From: Metabacillus kandeliae
GTDB taxonomy: Bacteria > Bacillota > Bacilli > Bacillales > Bacillaceae
NCBI RefSeq assembly: GCF_021166585.1
Contig: NZ_JAJOZE010000005.1
Span: forward strand, 124,001 to 188,000
Direction: 5' to 3'
Length of the DNA: 64,000 bases
Of this stretch, positions 16,982 to 25,770 are shown one piece after another; positions within the stretch are counted from its first letter, which is position 1; each line of letters begins with the position of its first letter. Below the pieces are notes generated by a model. That model did no database searches. It was not told where the DNA came from and was given only the letters and a program-made list of their open reading frames with translations. Both the position numbers and the translations under genes were made by a program.

Positions 16982-17168
16982 CGGAACCAAGAGGGACATG
17001 CCTGATGAACTGACAACAGTAGCGGATGCTGTCCGGTATCTTGGCCTGTCTGAAAAAACGATTATTGTTGAGCAGAACGGCGGCATTTTGCAAAAGGAAG
17101 ACCACGAAAACGCCGTTTTGAAGGATGAAGATGTTTTAGAGATCGTAACTTTTGTAGGAGGCGGATAA
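16965..17168 (+). CDS. thiS: Sulfur carrier protein ThiS
   Basis: Ubiquitin-like protein of 67 residues ending in Gly-Gly-Gly (VTFVGGG). The terminal Gly-Gly is adenylated by ThiF and thiocarboxylated as the sulfur donor for ThiG. ATG 16965 follows AAAGGAGGATGATC, inside the end of thiO. It lies one base before thiG. Confidence 0.92.
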   Translation: MRLCINGTKRDMPDELTTVADAVRYLGLSEKTIIVEQNGGILQKEDHENAVLKDEDVLEIVTFVGGG

Positions 17169-17169
17169 C

Positions 17170-17940
17170 ATGCTGAAAATCGGACCTTACTCGTTTCAAT
17201 CAAGACTGCTTTTGGGTACAGGAAAATACAGTGATGCAGATGTGCAGAAAAAAGCGATCCATGTGTCGGAAACAGAGATTTTAACCTTTGCCGTGAGAAG
17301 AATGGACATATTTGACAAGAGTCAGTCAAACCTGCTGGAAAAGCTGGATCTGTCCCAATATTCGCTTCTGCCAAATACAGCAGGCGCCAAAACGGCAGAT
17401 GAAGCTGTCCGGATCGCTAGACTTGCCAAAGCATCAGGTCTTTGTACTATGATAAAGGTAGAAGTGATCGGAGATGAGAAAACACTTTTGCCTGACCCGT
17501 TTGAGACAATGAAAGCATGCGAAGTTCTTTTAGAAGAAGGCTTTATCGTCCTGCCTTACATTTCAGATGACGTGATTCTCGCAAGGCGCCTGCAGGAAAT
17601 GGGCGTTCACGCGGTCATGCCTGGTGCATCACCGATTGGTTCCGGCATGGGAATTCTTAATCCGGTCAACTTGAAATTCATTATTGAACAGGCAAAAGTT
17701 CCGGTTATTGTGGACGCAGGAATCGGCAGCCCGTCAGATGCAGCCTCTGCCATGGAAATGGGGGCAGACGGCGTTCTGCTGAACACAGCTGTGTCAAATG
17801 CAGGCGATCCTGTAAAAATGGCAGAAGCGATGAAGCTTGCCATTCATGCGGGAAGACTCGGATACGAAGCTGGCATCATCCCGAAAATAGCATACGCCTC
17901 TGCAAGCAGTCCGAAAGAAGGAATGAGTATTGGAAAATAA
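17170..17940 (+). CDS. thiG: Thiazole synthase ThiG
   Basis: TIM-barrel enzyme of 256 residues. It condenses 1-deoxy-D-xylulose-5-phosphate, the ThiS thiocarboxylate and iminoglycine to the thiazole phosphate. [10 protein letters not shown] at the start, [29 protein letters not shown] and the Schiff-base lysine region [11 protein letters not shown] are visible, with phosphate-binding [30 protein letters not shown] follows AGGAGGCGGATAAC. The end overlaps thiF by 11 bases. Confidence 0.95.
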   Translation: MLKIGPYSFQSRLLLGTGKYSDADVQKKAIHVSETEILTFAVRRMDIFDKSQSNLLEKLDLSQYSLLPNTAGAKTADEAVRIARLAKASGLCTMIKVEVIGDEKTLLPDPFETMKACEVLLEEGFIVLPYISDDVILARRLQEMGVHAVMPGASPIGSGMGILNPVNLKFIIEQAKVPVIVDAGIGSPSDAASAMEMGADGVLLNTAVSNAGDPVKMAEAMKLAIHAGRLGYEAGIIPKIAYASASSPKEGMSIGK

Positions 17941-18952
17941 CCGTTATTCAAGACAGATCTTATTTTCTCCCATTGGAGAAGAAGGACAGAAAAAAATCAG
18001 GCAGAAGAAAGTCGTGCTCATCGGCGCAGGCGCCCTTGGAAGCGGAACAGCAGAAGCGCTTGTACGGGCAGGTATCGGATCGCTCGTCATCATAGATCGG
18101 GATTACGTTGACGAAAGCAACCTGCAGCGCCAGCAGCTTTATACAGAGCAGGATGCAGGGGAACAGCTTCCAAAAGCGGAAGCAGCGAAGCGCCGGTTGG
18201 AAAAAATCAACTCAGATGTATCGATTATAGGCTATATAGCCGACGCTGACCCTTTGTTTTTAGAGCCGCACTTAAAAGACACCAACCTAATTATGGACGG
18301 CACCGACAATTTTGAAACAAGATACATGATCAATGATCTTGCCGTCAAGCATGGAATTCCGTGGATATACGGCGCCTGTGTATCAAGCTATGGCATTACA
18401 TACACCATTCTTCCCGGCGAGACGCCATGTCTCACCTGTCTGATGAAAAAAATGCCGCTTGGCGGGGCAACGTGTGATACGGCGGGAATTATCTCACCAG
18501 CTGTGAGCATGGTCACAGCGCACCAAACAGCCGATGCATTAAAAATTCTCACTGATCAAAAGGATAAGCTGAAAAAAGAGCTTCTCTCCTTTGACATTTG
18601 GGAAGGGCAGTACACTAGCATCAAAGTGTCCAAAATGAAAAAGGACAGCTGTCCAACGTGCGGAACCGAGCGGGTGTATCCATATCTGCAGGCTGAAAAC
18701 ACAAGCCGGACCGCCGTGCTTTGCGGCAGAGACACCGTTCAAATCAGACCGCCGGAACACAATCTGCTGAACGTAGGAGAAAAAGCAGAACAGCTGCAAG
18801 GAAAGGTAGAAGGCCTGTTTCACAATCCTTTTCTGCTGTCCTTCCAGGCGGGAGAACTCAGACTTGTCGCTTTCAAGGACGGAAGAGTGCTTGTTCATGG
18901 CACGAAAAAAACAGCGGAAGCTAAAAGCGTGTATCATCGGTATTTTGGGTAA
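17930..18952 (+). CDS. thiF: ThiF/MoeB-type adenylyltransferase
   Basis: E1-like enzyme of 340 residues that adenylates the ThiS C-terminus. The nucleotide-binding [19 protein letters not shown] lies near residue 34, [17 protein letters not shown] in the middle, and two zinc-type CxxC pairs follow (CLTC and CPTC). A C-terminal extension past the second CxxC is similar to MoeB/ThiF proteins of Bacillus. TTG start at 17930 inside the end of thiG follows GAAGGAATGAG. It is the last operon gene; thiD, which follows in B. subtilis, is not here. Confidence 0.92.
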   Translation: MENNRYSRQILFSPIGEEGQKKIRQKKVVLIGAGALGSGTAEALVRAGIGSLVIIDRDYVDESNLQRQQLYTEQDAGEQLPKAEAAKRRLEKINSDVSIIGYIADADPLFLEPHLKDTNLIMDGTDNFETRYMINDLAVKHGIPWIYGACVSSYGITYTILPGETPCLTCLMKKMPLGGATCDTAGIISPAVSMVTAHQTADALKILTDQKDKLKKELLSFDIWEGQYTSIKVSKMKKDSCPTCGTERVYPYLQAENTSRTAVLCGRDTVQIRPPEHNLLNVGEKAEQLQGKVEGLFHNPFLLSFQAGELRLVAFKDGRVLVHGTKKTAEAKSVYHRYFG

Positions 18953-18956
18953 TGGC

Positions 18957-18985
18957 CAGGCGCCTTGTGGGGTGCTTGGTTTTTT
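18957..18985 (+). terminator. Terminator of the thi operon
   Basis: A 9-bp stem with two G-U pairs (CCAGGCGCC / GGTGCTTGG) is followed by six T right after the thiF stop codon. Confidence 0.75.
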
Positions 18986-19040
18986 GATGGCTGGGGAAAT
19001 TGGCTGGCAGTGATTGTACATAGGGGAGTGGGGGCAAAAT

Positions 19041-19396
19041 TCAGTTTTGATGGAGCAAAACTGGGTTTTGCCACCGCGAAATAAGTTTGGACAGTAAATA
19101 AACTAAAATGGACAGTTAAAGCAGCAACTCCGCCAGTAAACTGCTCACTTTGGACAGTAGAATGCCCATTTTGGACAGCGAATGAAAAAGCCGGCTGTTG
19201 GTTCGCTTTGTTGATCTTTGAGAGGGTAGTGAAAATCAGTTTTGATGGAGCAAAAATGAGTTTTGCAGCCGCTATATAAGTTTGGACAGTTAACAAGCTA
19301 AGTTGGACAGTTAAAGCAGTAAATCCGCCAGTAAACTGCCCACTTTGGACAGTAAACAGCCCAAATGGACAGTGAATGAAAAAGCCGGCTGTTGAT
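19041..19396. repeat. Duplicated 21-bp phased array, CAGTAA core (array A2)
   Basis: CAGT cores begin at 19092, 19113, 19134, 19155 and 19176 (all steps 21), and again at 19287, 19308, 19329, 19350 and 19370 (steps 21, 21, 21, 20). The two groups sit in a tandem duplication of about 195 bp (19041-19206 and 19236-19400), each starting TCAGTTTTGATGGAGC and ending GCCGGCTGTTG. The core and its flanks (TTTGGACAGTAAA, CCGCCAGTAAA) match array A1 18 kb away. No gene is present between 18953 and 19577. Confidence 0.88.
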
Positions 19397-19577
19397 TCGC
19401 CTTCTTGATCCTGGCAGTGAATGTAAAATTCAGTTATACATACACAAAATTAAATTTTGCCGCGTCAAATCCTTTTCCCCCTCTACCAGTCCTTTCATCG
19501 CAATTTTTCACAATCTCCCCGAACGTCTTCTTTTTCATGATAGAATGAAGCCATTATTAATAAGAAGGAGTCGGCAG

Positions 19578-20411
19578 ATGGCAAAGACCATTCATACAAA
19601 TGTATTTTCCCTTAGACCCGGCGGCGGCAATCCTTGTCCTGTTGTGCTGGAAGCGGGAGGGCTTTCACAGGAAGAGAAGCAGCAAATGGCAAAAGCATTT
19701 GGGCATGAGACAGTGTTCATTTCAGAGAGCAGACAGTGTGATCTGAAGCTGGAATATTTTGTTCCGCTGCATGAAATGGAAATGTGCGTTCATGCAACAA
19801 TCGGAGCCGTTACCGTTCTTGTGAACAGAGGCGAGATCAAAAAATCACCTGTGACGGCTGAAACGAAGCTTGGCAGCATCCGCATCCAATGGGAAAGAAC
19901 AGCAACGGAAATCAGTGTTTCGGTAGAGCAGTTTCAGCCGGTTTTTCATAAGGAGGCTCCTGGCAGGGAAGAGGTTTGTGAAGCATTGCAGATCACATCG
20001 GATGATCTTGCCGATCGCCCCATTCAATCCGTCTCTGTTTCAAGGCCTAAACTAATCGTTCCTTTAAAAAGCGAAGAAACGCTGCATAGGCTGAACCCGA
20101 ATTTTGAAGCTCTATGGAAAGTGTGCGAGAAATACAGCACAACTGGGTTTTACCCATTCGCAGAAAGCAGCGGAATTTATCATGCACGGCAATTCCCGCT
20201 AAAAGCCGGCTATCCAGAGGATCCTGCGACAGGAGTCGCAGCAGGGGCGCTTGGTTCTTATCTTGCTGCAGGCGAAAGTGACGGCTGGAAGCGCTTTGAG
20301 ATTCATCAAGGGGAAGCCATGGCAAGACCGAGTGTGCTTTTTGCAGAGGTATTTGTTGAAAAGTCCGTTCCTGTCAGAACAAAAGTCAGAGGAAGTGCAG
20401 AAGAGAGTTAA
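19578..20411 (+). CDS. PhzF family isomerase-like protein
   Basis: A 277-residue protein of the PhzF/diaminopimelate-epimerase fold. FSLRPGGGNPCPVVL near the start, EMCVHATIGAVTVLV near residues 71-85 and the late AGYPEDPATGVAAGALGSYL are the family's conserved segments. PhzF proteins isomerise small carboxylic substrates; outside phenazine producers their substrates are unknown, and no phenazine genes are here. The ATG at 19578 follows AAGAAGGAGTCGGCAG; longer in-frame starts reach into the repeat array and lack a binding site. Ten bases separate it from the nucleotidyltransferase gene. Confidence 0.82.
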   Translation: MAKTIHTNVFSLRPGGGNPCPVVLEAGGLSQEEKQQMAKAFGHETVFISESRQCDLKLEYFVPLHEMEMCVHATIGAVTVLVNRGEIKKSPVTAETKLGSIRIQWERTATEISVSVEQFQPVFHKEAPGREEVCEALQITSDDLADRPIQSVSVSRPKLIVPLKSEETLHRLNPNFEALWKVCEKYSTTGFYPFAESSGIYHARQFPLKAGYPEDPATGVAAGALGSYLAAGESDGWKRFEIHQGEAMARPSVLFAEVFVEKSVPVRTKVRGSAEES

Positions 20412-20420
20412 CTCGAAGGG

Positions 20421-21152
20421 ATGAGAAACGTGAAAAAGCATAAAAAACTGGAACCTCTTGAAGCCGCAGTAAAATTCGTAGATCTTCATTTTCCATCCTG
20501 CAGCGGAGCCATTCTGGCCGGGAGTGTCATCAGGGCAGAGGGCAGCAGCACATCTGATTTGGATATTGTCATTTTTGATGAGGGGCTGAAAAGCGCCTAC
20601 AGAGAATCCATCGTTGAGTTCGGCTGGCCGATCGAGGTGTTTGCCCATAATTTAACCTCTTATCGGGACTTTTTCGATAGCGACTGCAAGGGCGGTGTGC
20701 CTTCCCTTCCAAGAATGGTGTCAGAAGGGATCATCATAGCTGATATGGGTGTTGTTCTTCCGATAAAACAGGAAGCAGAGGATATTCTTGAAAAGGGCCC
20801 TGAAAAGTGGACGGAAGAAGGAATCCGCGCGAAACGGTACTATATCTCAGATACACTGGATGATTTTATTGGCTCGGAAGACAGAGCAGAAACGCTTTTT
20901 ATTGCCGGCATTCTTGGGTTTCAGCTCCATGAATTTCATTTGCGTATGAATCAGCAGTGGATCGGCAAAGGCAAATGGATTATGCGGGCGCTGAAAAACT
21001 TTGATGAGACATTTGCAGTGAAGTATGCGGCAGCGTTTGAGTCTTTTTATTCTGAAGGAAAAAAAGAGCCTGTGATCTGTTTGGCTGACGAAGTATTGGC
21101 CCCTTATGGCGGCCGGCTTTTTGACGGATTTTCTGCTGGAAAAGGGGAATAG
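20421..21152 (+). CDS. Nucleotidyltransferase-domain protein
   Basis: A 243-residue protein with a minimal nucleotidyltransferase fold. The signature GSVIRAEGSSTSDLDIVIF near residues 34-52 contains the GS and DxD metal-binding residues (SDLDI). The remaining helical part (KRYYISDTLDDFIG, LHEFHLRMNQQWIGKGKWIMRAL) resembles the KNTase C-terminal helical domain. It may be a nucleotidyl modifier of a small molecule or an antitoxin-like enzyme; no partner decides this. The start is uncertain: ATG 20421 is very close to GAAGGG, and GTG 20430 has better spacing. It may be cotranscribed with phzF. Confidence 0.7.
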   Translation: MRNVKKHKKLEPLEAAVKFVDLHFPSCSGAILAGSVIRAEGSSTSDLDIVIFDEGLKSAYRESIVEFGWPIEVFAHNLTSYRDFFDSDCKGGVPSLPRMVSEGIIIADMGVVLPIKQEAEDILEKGPEKWTEEGIRAKRYYISDTLDDFIGSEDRAETLFIAGILGFQLHEFHLRMNQQWIGKGKWIMRALKNFDETFAVKYAAAFESFYSEGKKEPVICLADEVLAPYGGRLFDGFSAGKGE

Positions 21153-21154
21153 CT

Positions 21155-21430
21155 GTGGATGATTTTTTCGAAGGTGTTGTGGAGTTTTTTTCGGATTTAT
21201 TCGTTTTCTCTTCCACTTCGCGAAGAGACAAAAAAATTGACCGGCACATCACGATGCTGCGCAAAGAAGCATGGTTTAACTCTCTTTTTCGAATCTCAGC
21301 CAATCGAAAGCTGATCTTTAACAATAGAAAAGTGCGAAGGTATTTAAAAAGCAGGCGCCGGGTAAAGCGCCTTATTGAAGACGTCAAAGCACAGCGGCAT
21401 TTTCAAACGCTTCTTAAAAGCTGCAAATAA
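21155..21430 (+). CDS. Small basic protein, unknown
   Basis: A 91-residue protein starting with GTG 2 bases after the nucleotidyltransferase stop, behind AAAAGGGGAATAGC. The first 20 residues are hydrophobic and acidic (DDFFEGVVEFFSDLFVF); the remainder is strongly basic (RKVRRYLKSRRRVKRLIEDV). No named family recognised. The tight spacing suggests translation coupled with the upstream gene. A basic C-terminus could bind nucleic acid or membrane, which is speculation. Confidence 0.6.
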   Translation: MDDFFEGVVEFFSDLFVFSSTSRRDKKIDRHITMLRKEAWFNSLFRISANRKLIFNNRKVRRYLKSRRRVKRLIEDVKAQRHFQTLLKSCK

Positions 21431-21457
21431 AATGACCAGGCATATCGCCTGGTCATG
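21425..21457 (-). terminator. Terminator of katA
   Basis: A perfect 10-bp stem (ATGACCAGGC / GCCTGGTCAT) with a T-rich tail on the minus strand lies directly downstream of katA. Confidence 0.85.
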
Positions 21458-21462
21458 ACAAG

Positions 21463-22941
21463 TTACATTCTGCTCAAGTGAGCGGTATAAGCGCTGATAT
21501 CCACCCCAAGCGCATCAGCAACACGCTGTCCATAATCGGCATCTGCTCTGTAAAAGTTGCAGATGGCAAGCAGACTAGTTCTCTGATTGACTTTCGCTAG
21601 ATCGGCTGCTAAATTCCGGATTAAGCTGTCCTGCTCTTCTTTAGAAAAGGCTCTATAGCGTTCGCCTGCCTGCTTAAAATCGTTTGGTTTTTCGATTTTT
21701 TCGCGGCTGATATATCCCTCCTGGAGGGGCTGTGTGCTGTCTCTGTATTCCGGTGCCTCCTGCGGTGTGCCTTCATGGCGGTTTGGCTGATAGTTAATGG
21801 GAGAGTGCGGTTTGTTCATTTGCATGAAGCCGTCCTGCTGGTAGTTGTTGACCTTTGCAAACGGACAGTTTACAGGAATTTGCAGATAGTTTCCGCCAAG
21901 ACGGTGGCGCTGCGTATCTGGATAGGAAAACAGCCGTCCCTGCAGCAGCTTGTCTTCAGAAGGCTCGATGCCCGGAACGAGCGCGCTTGGTGAAAATGCC
22001 GCCTGCTCGGTTTCAGCAAAAAAGTTTTCCGGGTTTTTGTTCAGTGTCATCGTCCCGACTTTTTGCAGCGGGTAATCATCCTCAGGCCAGTTTTTGGTCG
22101 GATCGCATGGATCAAAGTCAAGCCTGTCATACTCTTCAACCGGCATGATTTGGACATGCAAATCCCATTTAGGGAAGTTTCCTTCTTGTATCGCCTGAAA
22201 TAAATCAGCTGTTGCATGGTTAAAGTCTTCTTTTTGAATCTCTGCTGCTTCTTCCATTGAAAGATTCCGGACACCTGCATGCGGCTTCCAGTGGTACTTC
22301 ACGTAAACAGCCTGTCCCTGTGCGCTGATCCATTTGAAGGCATGAACGCTTGATCCTTCCATTTCGCGGTAGCTCGCAGGGATGCCGTAATCAGAGAAAA
22401 GCCATGTCAGCATATGAGTAGATTCGGGGGAAAGGGAGCAAAAATCCCAGAACCTGTCTGCCTGCTGGATATTGGTATCAGGCGCCGGTTTAAAAGCGTG
22501 AACCATATCAGGAAATTTCATGGCATCGCGGATGAAAAAAACGGGCAGGTTGTTTCCGACAAGATCGTAGTTTCCTTCTTCTGTATAAAATTTCACGGCA
22601 AAACCGCGCGGATCGCGCAAGGTCTCAGGCGAGCCTTTTGGATGAATAACGGTTGAAAAGCGGACAAAAACAGGTGTTTCTTTTCCTTCATCCTGCAAAA
22701 AAGCTGCTTTCGTGAAAGGAGCCATGCTTGTTTCTACCTTGAATACCCCATAAGCACCTGCGCCTCTCGCGTGCACCACACGCTCAGGAATACGCTCGCG
22801 GTCAAAATGAGCAAGCTTTTCGAGTAAATGATAATCTTCTAAAAGGGTTGGACCTCTTCTGCCGGCAGTTCTGGAGTTTTGATTATCTCCAACCGGTGTG
22901 CCTTGATTCGTAGTGAGATGATTGCGGTAAGTATCAGTCAT
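21463..22941 (-). CDS. katA: Catalase (vegetative KatA type)
   Basis: Clade-3 type small-subunit heme catalase of 492 residues that splits hydrogen peroxide. The catalytic histidine is His57 in RVVHARGAGAYGVF, the distal Asn lies in the GNNLPVFFIRDAMKFPD stretch, and the heme-ligand tyrosine in RLFSYPDTQRHRLG. ATG 22941 (MTDTYRN) is chosen because GGAGGAATACAA precedes it. A perfect PerR box at 23012-23026 lies 70 bp upstream. Gene and regulator site match B. subtilis katA, induced by peroxide. Confidence 0.95.
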   Translation of the reverse strand: MTDTYRNHLTTNQGTPVGDNQNSRTAGRRGPTLLEDYHLLEKLAHFDRERIPERVVHARGAGAYGVFKVETSMAPFTKAAFLQDEGKETPVFVRFSTVIHPKGSPETLRDPRGFAVKFYTEEGNYDLVGNNLPVFFIRDAMKFPDMVHAFKPAPDTNIQQADRFWDFCSLSPESTHMLTWLFSDYGIPASYREMEGSSVHAFKWISAQGQAVYVKYHWKPHAGVRNLSMEEAAEIQKEDFNHATADLFQAIQEGNFPKWDLHVQIMPVEEYDRLDFDPCDPTKNWPEDDYPLQKVGTMTLNKNPENFFAETEQAAFSPSALVPGIEPSEDKLLQGRLFSYPDTQRHRLGGNYLQIPVNCPFAKVNNYQQDGFMQMNKPHSPINYQPNRHEGTPQEAPEYRDSTQPLQEGYISREKIEKPNDFKQAGERYRAFSKEEQDSLIRNLAADLAKVNQRTSLLAICNFYRADADYGQRVADALGVDISAYTAHLSRM

Positions 22942-23011
22942 TTGTATTCCTCCCTTTTTTGCTTGGATTACAGACAATTATAAACGGCACATATTAATAG
23001 TCAATATCTTT

Positions 23012-23026
23012 TTATAATAATTATAA
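23012..23026 (-). promoter_or_regulatory. PerR box of katA
   Basis: TTATAATAATTATAA, a perfect match to the PerR consensus TTATAATNATTATAA, in the katA promoter region. PerR is the Fe/Mn peroxide sensor of Bacillus. A half-like AATTATAA also occurs at 22976-22983. Confidence 0.93.
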
Positions 23027-23225
23027 ATAAAGAGCACATTCATATGGGTAATGAGGAATGTTTTTATCAATTAAGGGGAAGTATTTTCATCATAAAAGGT
23101 AAAACTTGTTGTCTAAAAGGAATGGATAAGTTAAGATGAACGTAAAATAAGAGCGTTCATTTTGCAGCTGCTTGCTTTGGAGAAGCAGCATTTTATTGCG
23201 GAATAATGAGAAAGCAGGGAAGAAA

Positions 23226-24428
23226 ATGTCGCCTAACCAGCGGAAGCAAATGCTTATCCTCATGGTCAATATGTTCATTGCTATCGGGAGCTTCGGGATT
23301 ATCATCCCAATTCTGCCGGCTTACCTGGCCTCCATTCACCAGGGAGGAATAGCAGCCGGTTTAATGATCGCCATCTTTGCAGGAGCACAGCTGGTCTTTT
23401 CGCCAGTTGCCGGCAGATGGGCTGATGTTTATGGTAGAAAAAAAATGATCGTATACGGTTTATCAGGCCTGACGCTTTCCATGTTTATCTTTTATGGGAC
23501 CGATTCCATCTGGCTCTTGTACGCCTCAAGGGTTGTCGGCGGTATTGGAGCAGCCTTTTTAATACCGGCGATATTTGCTTATATCGCTGACATTACCACA
23601 ATAGAACAGCGGGCGAGAGGAAACAGCATGATATCGGCTGCGATGTCTCTCGGAATCGTAATTGGTCCTGGAATCGGCGGATTTTTAGCGGATTATGGAC
23701 TTAAAATGCCCTTCCTTGTATCGGCTCTCGTATCGCTTGTATCTGTTATCTTCTCAATCGCCGTGTTAAAAGAAAGCCAATCAGCAGAAGACATTGAAGC
23801 GGCAAAACATGCGCCGAAAGCTGAATCGATGCTGAAAAAAATTGCCATGTCAGGCAGCACTCCGTATTTTATTCCTTTAGTGATTACACTAGTGATGAGT
23901 TTCGGACTCCTGGCTTATGAATCAGTGCTTGGCCTTTTTGTAGCCAAGCAATACGGAGCATCGCCGCAGCAAATCGCCTGGATGATCACAGCGACTGGGA
24001 TTGTGAGCGTCATTGTCCAGCTGTTTATCGTCGACCGGATTGTCACAAAGTTTGGAGAAGGCGCTGTCCTGAACTTCTTTTTAGGGGTTGCAGCAGCAGG
24101 GTTTTTACTGACGTTATTTGCGAAGGACTACAATCTGTTTTTCGGGATTACCCTTCTGATTTTCCTGGCAAGCTCGATTCTCAGGCCAGTTTTGAACACA
24201 CTTATTTCAAAAATGGCCGGAAAAGAGCAGGGCTTTGCCATGGGACTGAACAACGCCTACATGAGCATCGGCAACGTTCTTGGCCCGACATGCGCCGGTC
24301 TTTTGTATGATGTTCATATCCTGTATCCTTTTGTGCTCGGTGCCCTCCTGCTTGGAGCGACCCTGCTGATTACAATTTACTGGCAAAGAAAGACGGCACA
24401 GAAAGGGTTAAAGAAAAGCTATCAATAA
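23226..24428 (+). CDS. MFS drug/metabolite efflux transporter
   Basis: Major facilitator protein of 400 residues with 12 predicted helices. Motif A is visible after helix 2 (GRWADVYGRKKM), and the motif C region SLGIVIGPGIGGFLADYG in helix 5 is typical of proton antiporter exporters of the Bmr/Blt/NorA (DHA1) group. Substrate is not predictable. ATG 23226 follows GCAGGGAAGAAA; the longer frame start at 23172 has no ribosome binding site. It is transcribed divergently from katA, but the PerR box sits nearer katA. Confidence 0.85.
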   Translation: MSPNQRKQMLILMVNMFIAIGSFGIIIPILPAYLASIHQGGIAAGLMIAIFAGAQLVFSPVAGRWADVYGRKKMIVYGLSGLTLSMFIFYGTDSIWLLYASRVVGGIGAAFLIPAIFAYIADITTIEQRARGNSMISAAMSLGIVIGPGIGGFLADYGLKMPFLVSALVSLVSVIFSIAVLKESQSAEDIEAAKHAPKAESMLKKIAMSGSTPYFIPLVITLVMSFGLLAYESVLGLFVAKQYGASPQQIAWMITATGIVSVIVQLFIVDRIVTKFGEGAVLNFFLGVAAAGFLLTLFAKDYNLFFGITLLIFLASSILRPVLNTLISKMAGKEQGFAMGLNNAYMSIGNVLGPTCAGLLYDVHILYPFVLGALLLGATLLITIYWQRKTAQKGLKKSYQ

Positions 24429-24467
24429 GAAAAAAGCGGTCCTTTAAAAGAAGGGCCGCTTTTTCTT
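24429..24467. terminator. Bidirectional terminator
   Basis: A stem AAGCGGTCCTT / AAGGGCCGCTT with A and T runs on both sides lies between the convergent MFS gene and the 373-residue protein gene. Confidence 0.85.
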
Positions 24468-25587
24468 ATCCGCTGATCACAATCCGGTTGTTTGAGGAAA
24501 TTTTCACTTTCTGGCCGTTCGCTGCAAAAAAGGCATCGCACGTAAACGCCTGGCCTGAGGCAAGCGGCGTGAAATACAGCTGGAAATCAAGAGATGTCTG
24601 GCTTCCCGGCGGCACCTGCATGGCATTGAGCGGCTGCACCCAGTATTCGCCTGTTTCTTTTGCTTTTTCCAAAGGATTGTCTTCAATGTATTTCCAGCCG
24701 TTCAGCATGGACGATCTTTCCTTTGCTCCGAGCTTGGCAGCCTGTTTAGGAGTCAGGATTTTTCCCTGAAGCCTTGCCTTTGAGGCAGGAGAGAGCCTGA
24801 GACAGAGAAGCGGGGATTGAAAGGGAACATTGCCTGTATTTTTAACGATGGCTTTTCCTATTAAATAGAACGGAGAGTCAGCGCTCGCTCTGGTGAAAAG
24901 AAATTGATAATCAAGAAACAGCTCCCCTTTTGCGGCAGGTGTCTGCGATTGCTGAGGCTGTATTGACGGCATGGCTGCCGGCATGGCTGGTGCCGGCTGC
25001 GGTTTGTCAAACAGCCACTCCCATGGCAGGGTCTCACTTCTGTTTTTATAATTAAGCGCACTGGAAAGGCAAAAACCAAGCTGCTCCATGATTCTTCCTG
25101 TATTAAGATCTTTTCCGGCTTCCAATAGAATTTCCACAAAAGGTTCTCCGCTGAACATTTCCCAAACATCGTAGCGCTGCTCCACACTTGCTGCGAGACC
25201 TGGCAGTGCTGCGAGCTCTGCCGCAAGCCTTTTTCCTGCTCTGCAGCCGTTATGCCGGATAGTCAGGGTGCTGCCTTTCGTTTCAGCGGCTGCGATCTGA
25301 AAAGGGATGATTAACGTTTCAGGATAATCCTCCCCTTTGATTTCAAGCTGAAGTCCGTACTGCCTGGCACTTGCCTGAAGCGCTTTTGCTGCAGGCAGCA
25401 CACTGTCTTCATTAAGTTCAAGCAATGCTTGAGCAGGCGCCCGTTTCCGCTTCACCGTCAGCCTTCTGCCTTCCAAATCCAATTCCGGAGAATAGCCGGC
25501 TTCTTTGAAGTACCGGTAATAATCAGGCAGTTCGTCTTCTCTGACCTGTCCTTTTTTCGCTCCTTCAAAATAAATATCAATGCTCAC
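24466..25587 (-). CDS. Hypothetical 373-residue protein beside surface-protein genes
   Basis: I do not recognise this family. GTG start behind GGAGGGGAAACT. Three parts are visible: an N-terminal region (1-190) with alternating hydrophobic pattern, a Pro/Ala/Gln-rich linker (about 193-220), and a C-terminal domain (about 220-373) rich in beta-type segments (FYLIGKAIVKNTGNVPFQSPLLCLRLSP) resembling immunoglobulin-like fold patterns. No signal peptide or membrane helix. It is divergent from the Cys-rich structural gene at 25771, and both carry a TTTTTCATAG element upstream, suggesting joint, possibly mother-cell, expression. Confidence 0.6.
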   Translation of the reverse strand: MSIDIYFEGAKKGQVREDELPDYYRYFKEAGYSPELDLEGRRLTVKRKRAPAQALLELNEDSVLPAAKALQASARQYGLQLEIKGEDYPETLIIPFQIAAAETKGSTLTIRHNGCRAGKRLAAELAALPGLAASVEQRYDVWEMFSGEPFVEILLEAGKDLNTGRIMEQLGFCLSSALNYKNRSETLPWEWLFDKPQPAPAMPAAMPSIQPQQSQTPAAKGELFLDYQFLFTRASADSPFYLIGKAIVKNTGNVPFQSPLLCLRLSPASKARLQGKILTPKQAAKLGAKERSSMLNGWKYIEDNPLEKAKETGEYWVQPLNAMQVPPGSQTSLDFQLYFTPLASGQAFTCDAFFAANGQKVKISSNNRIVISG

Positions 25588-25617
25588 AGTTTCCCCTCCG
25601 ATGGGTTGATACTGTAT

Positions 25618-25719
25618 TACTATGAAAAATTGGCTCCAGGTGCCAATATACTAGCTTGTACCTATTTTGAGAAAAATGGTCCTTGTCACCATTTCAGAAA
25701 ATGCATTTTTTCATAGAAT
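25618..25719. promoter_or_regulatory. Divergent TTTTTCATAG elements
   Basis: TTTTTCATAG occurs on the plus strand near 25706-25715 (with CATAGAAT fitting the CATANNNT -10 of sigma-E/sigma-K) and on the minus strand at 25622-25631. The two copies point outward to the divergent genes at 25771 and 25587. No convincing -35 was found. Confidence 0.35.
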
Positions 25720-25770
25720 GATTCTAGCTAACAAGCTGTTAGCTGTTTATTATGAAAGGAGCATGAACAA

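Noticed and set aside
19392-19577. N-terminal extension of the PhzF-type gene
   Set aside because: The upstream 62 codons run into the repeat array and a real start at 19578 follows AAGAAGGAGTCGGCAG.
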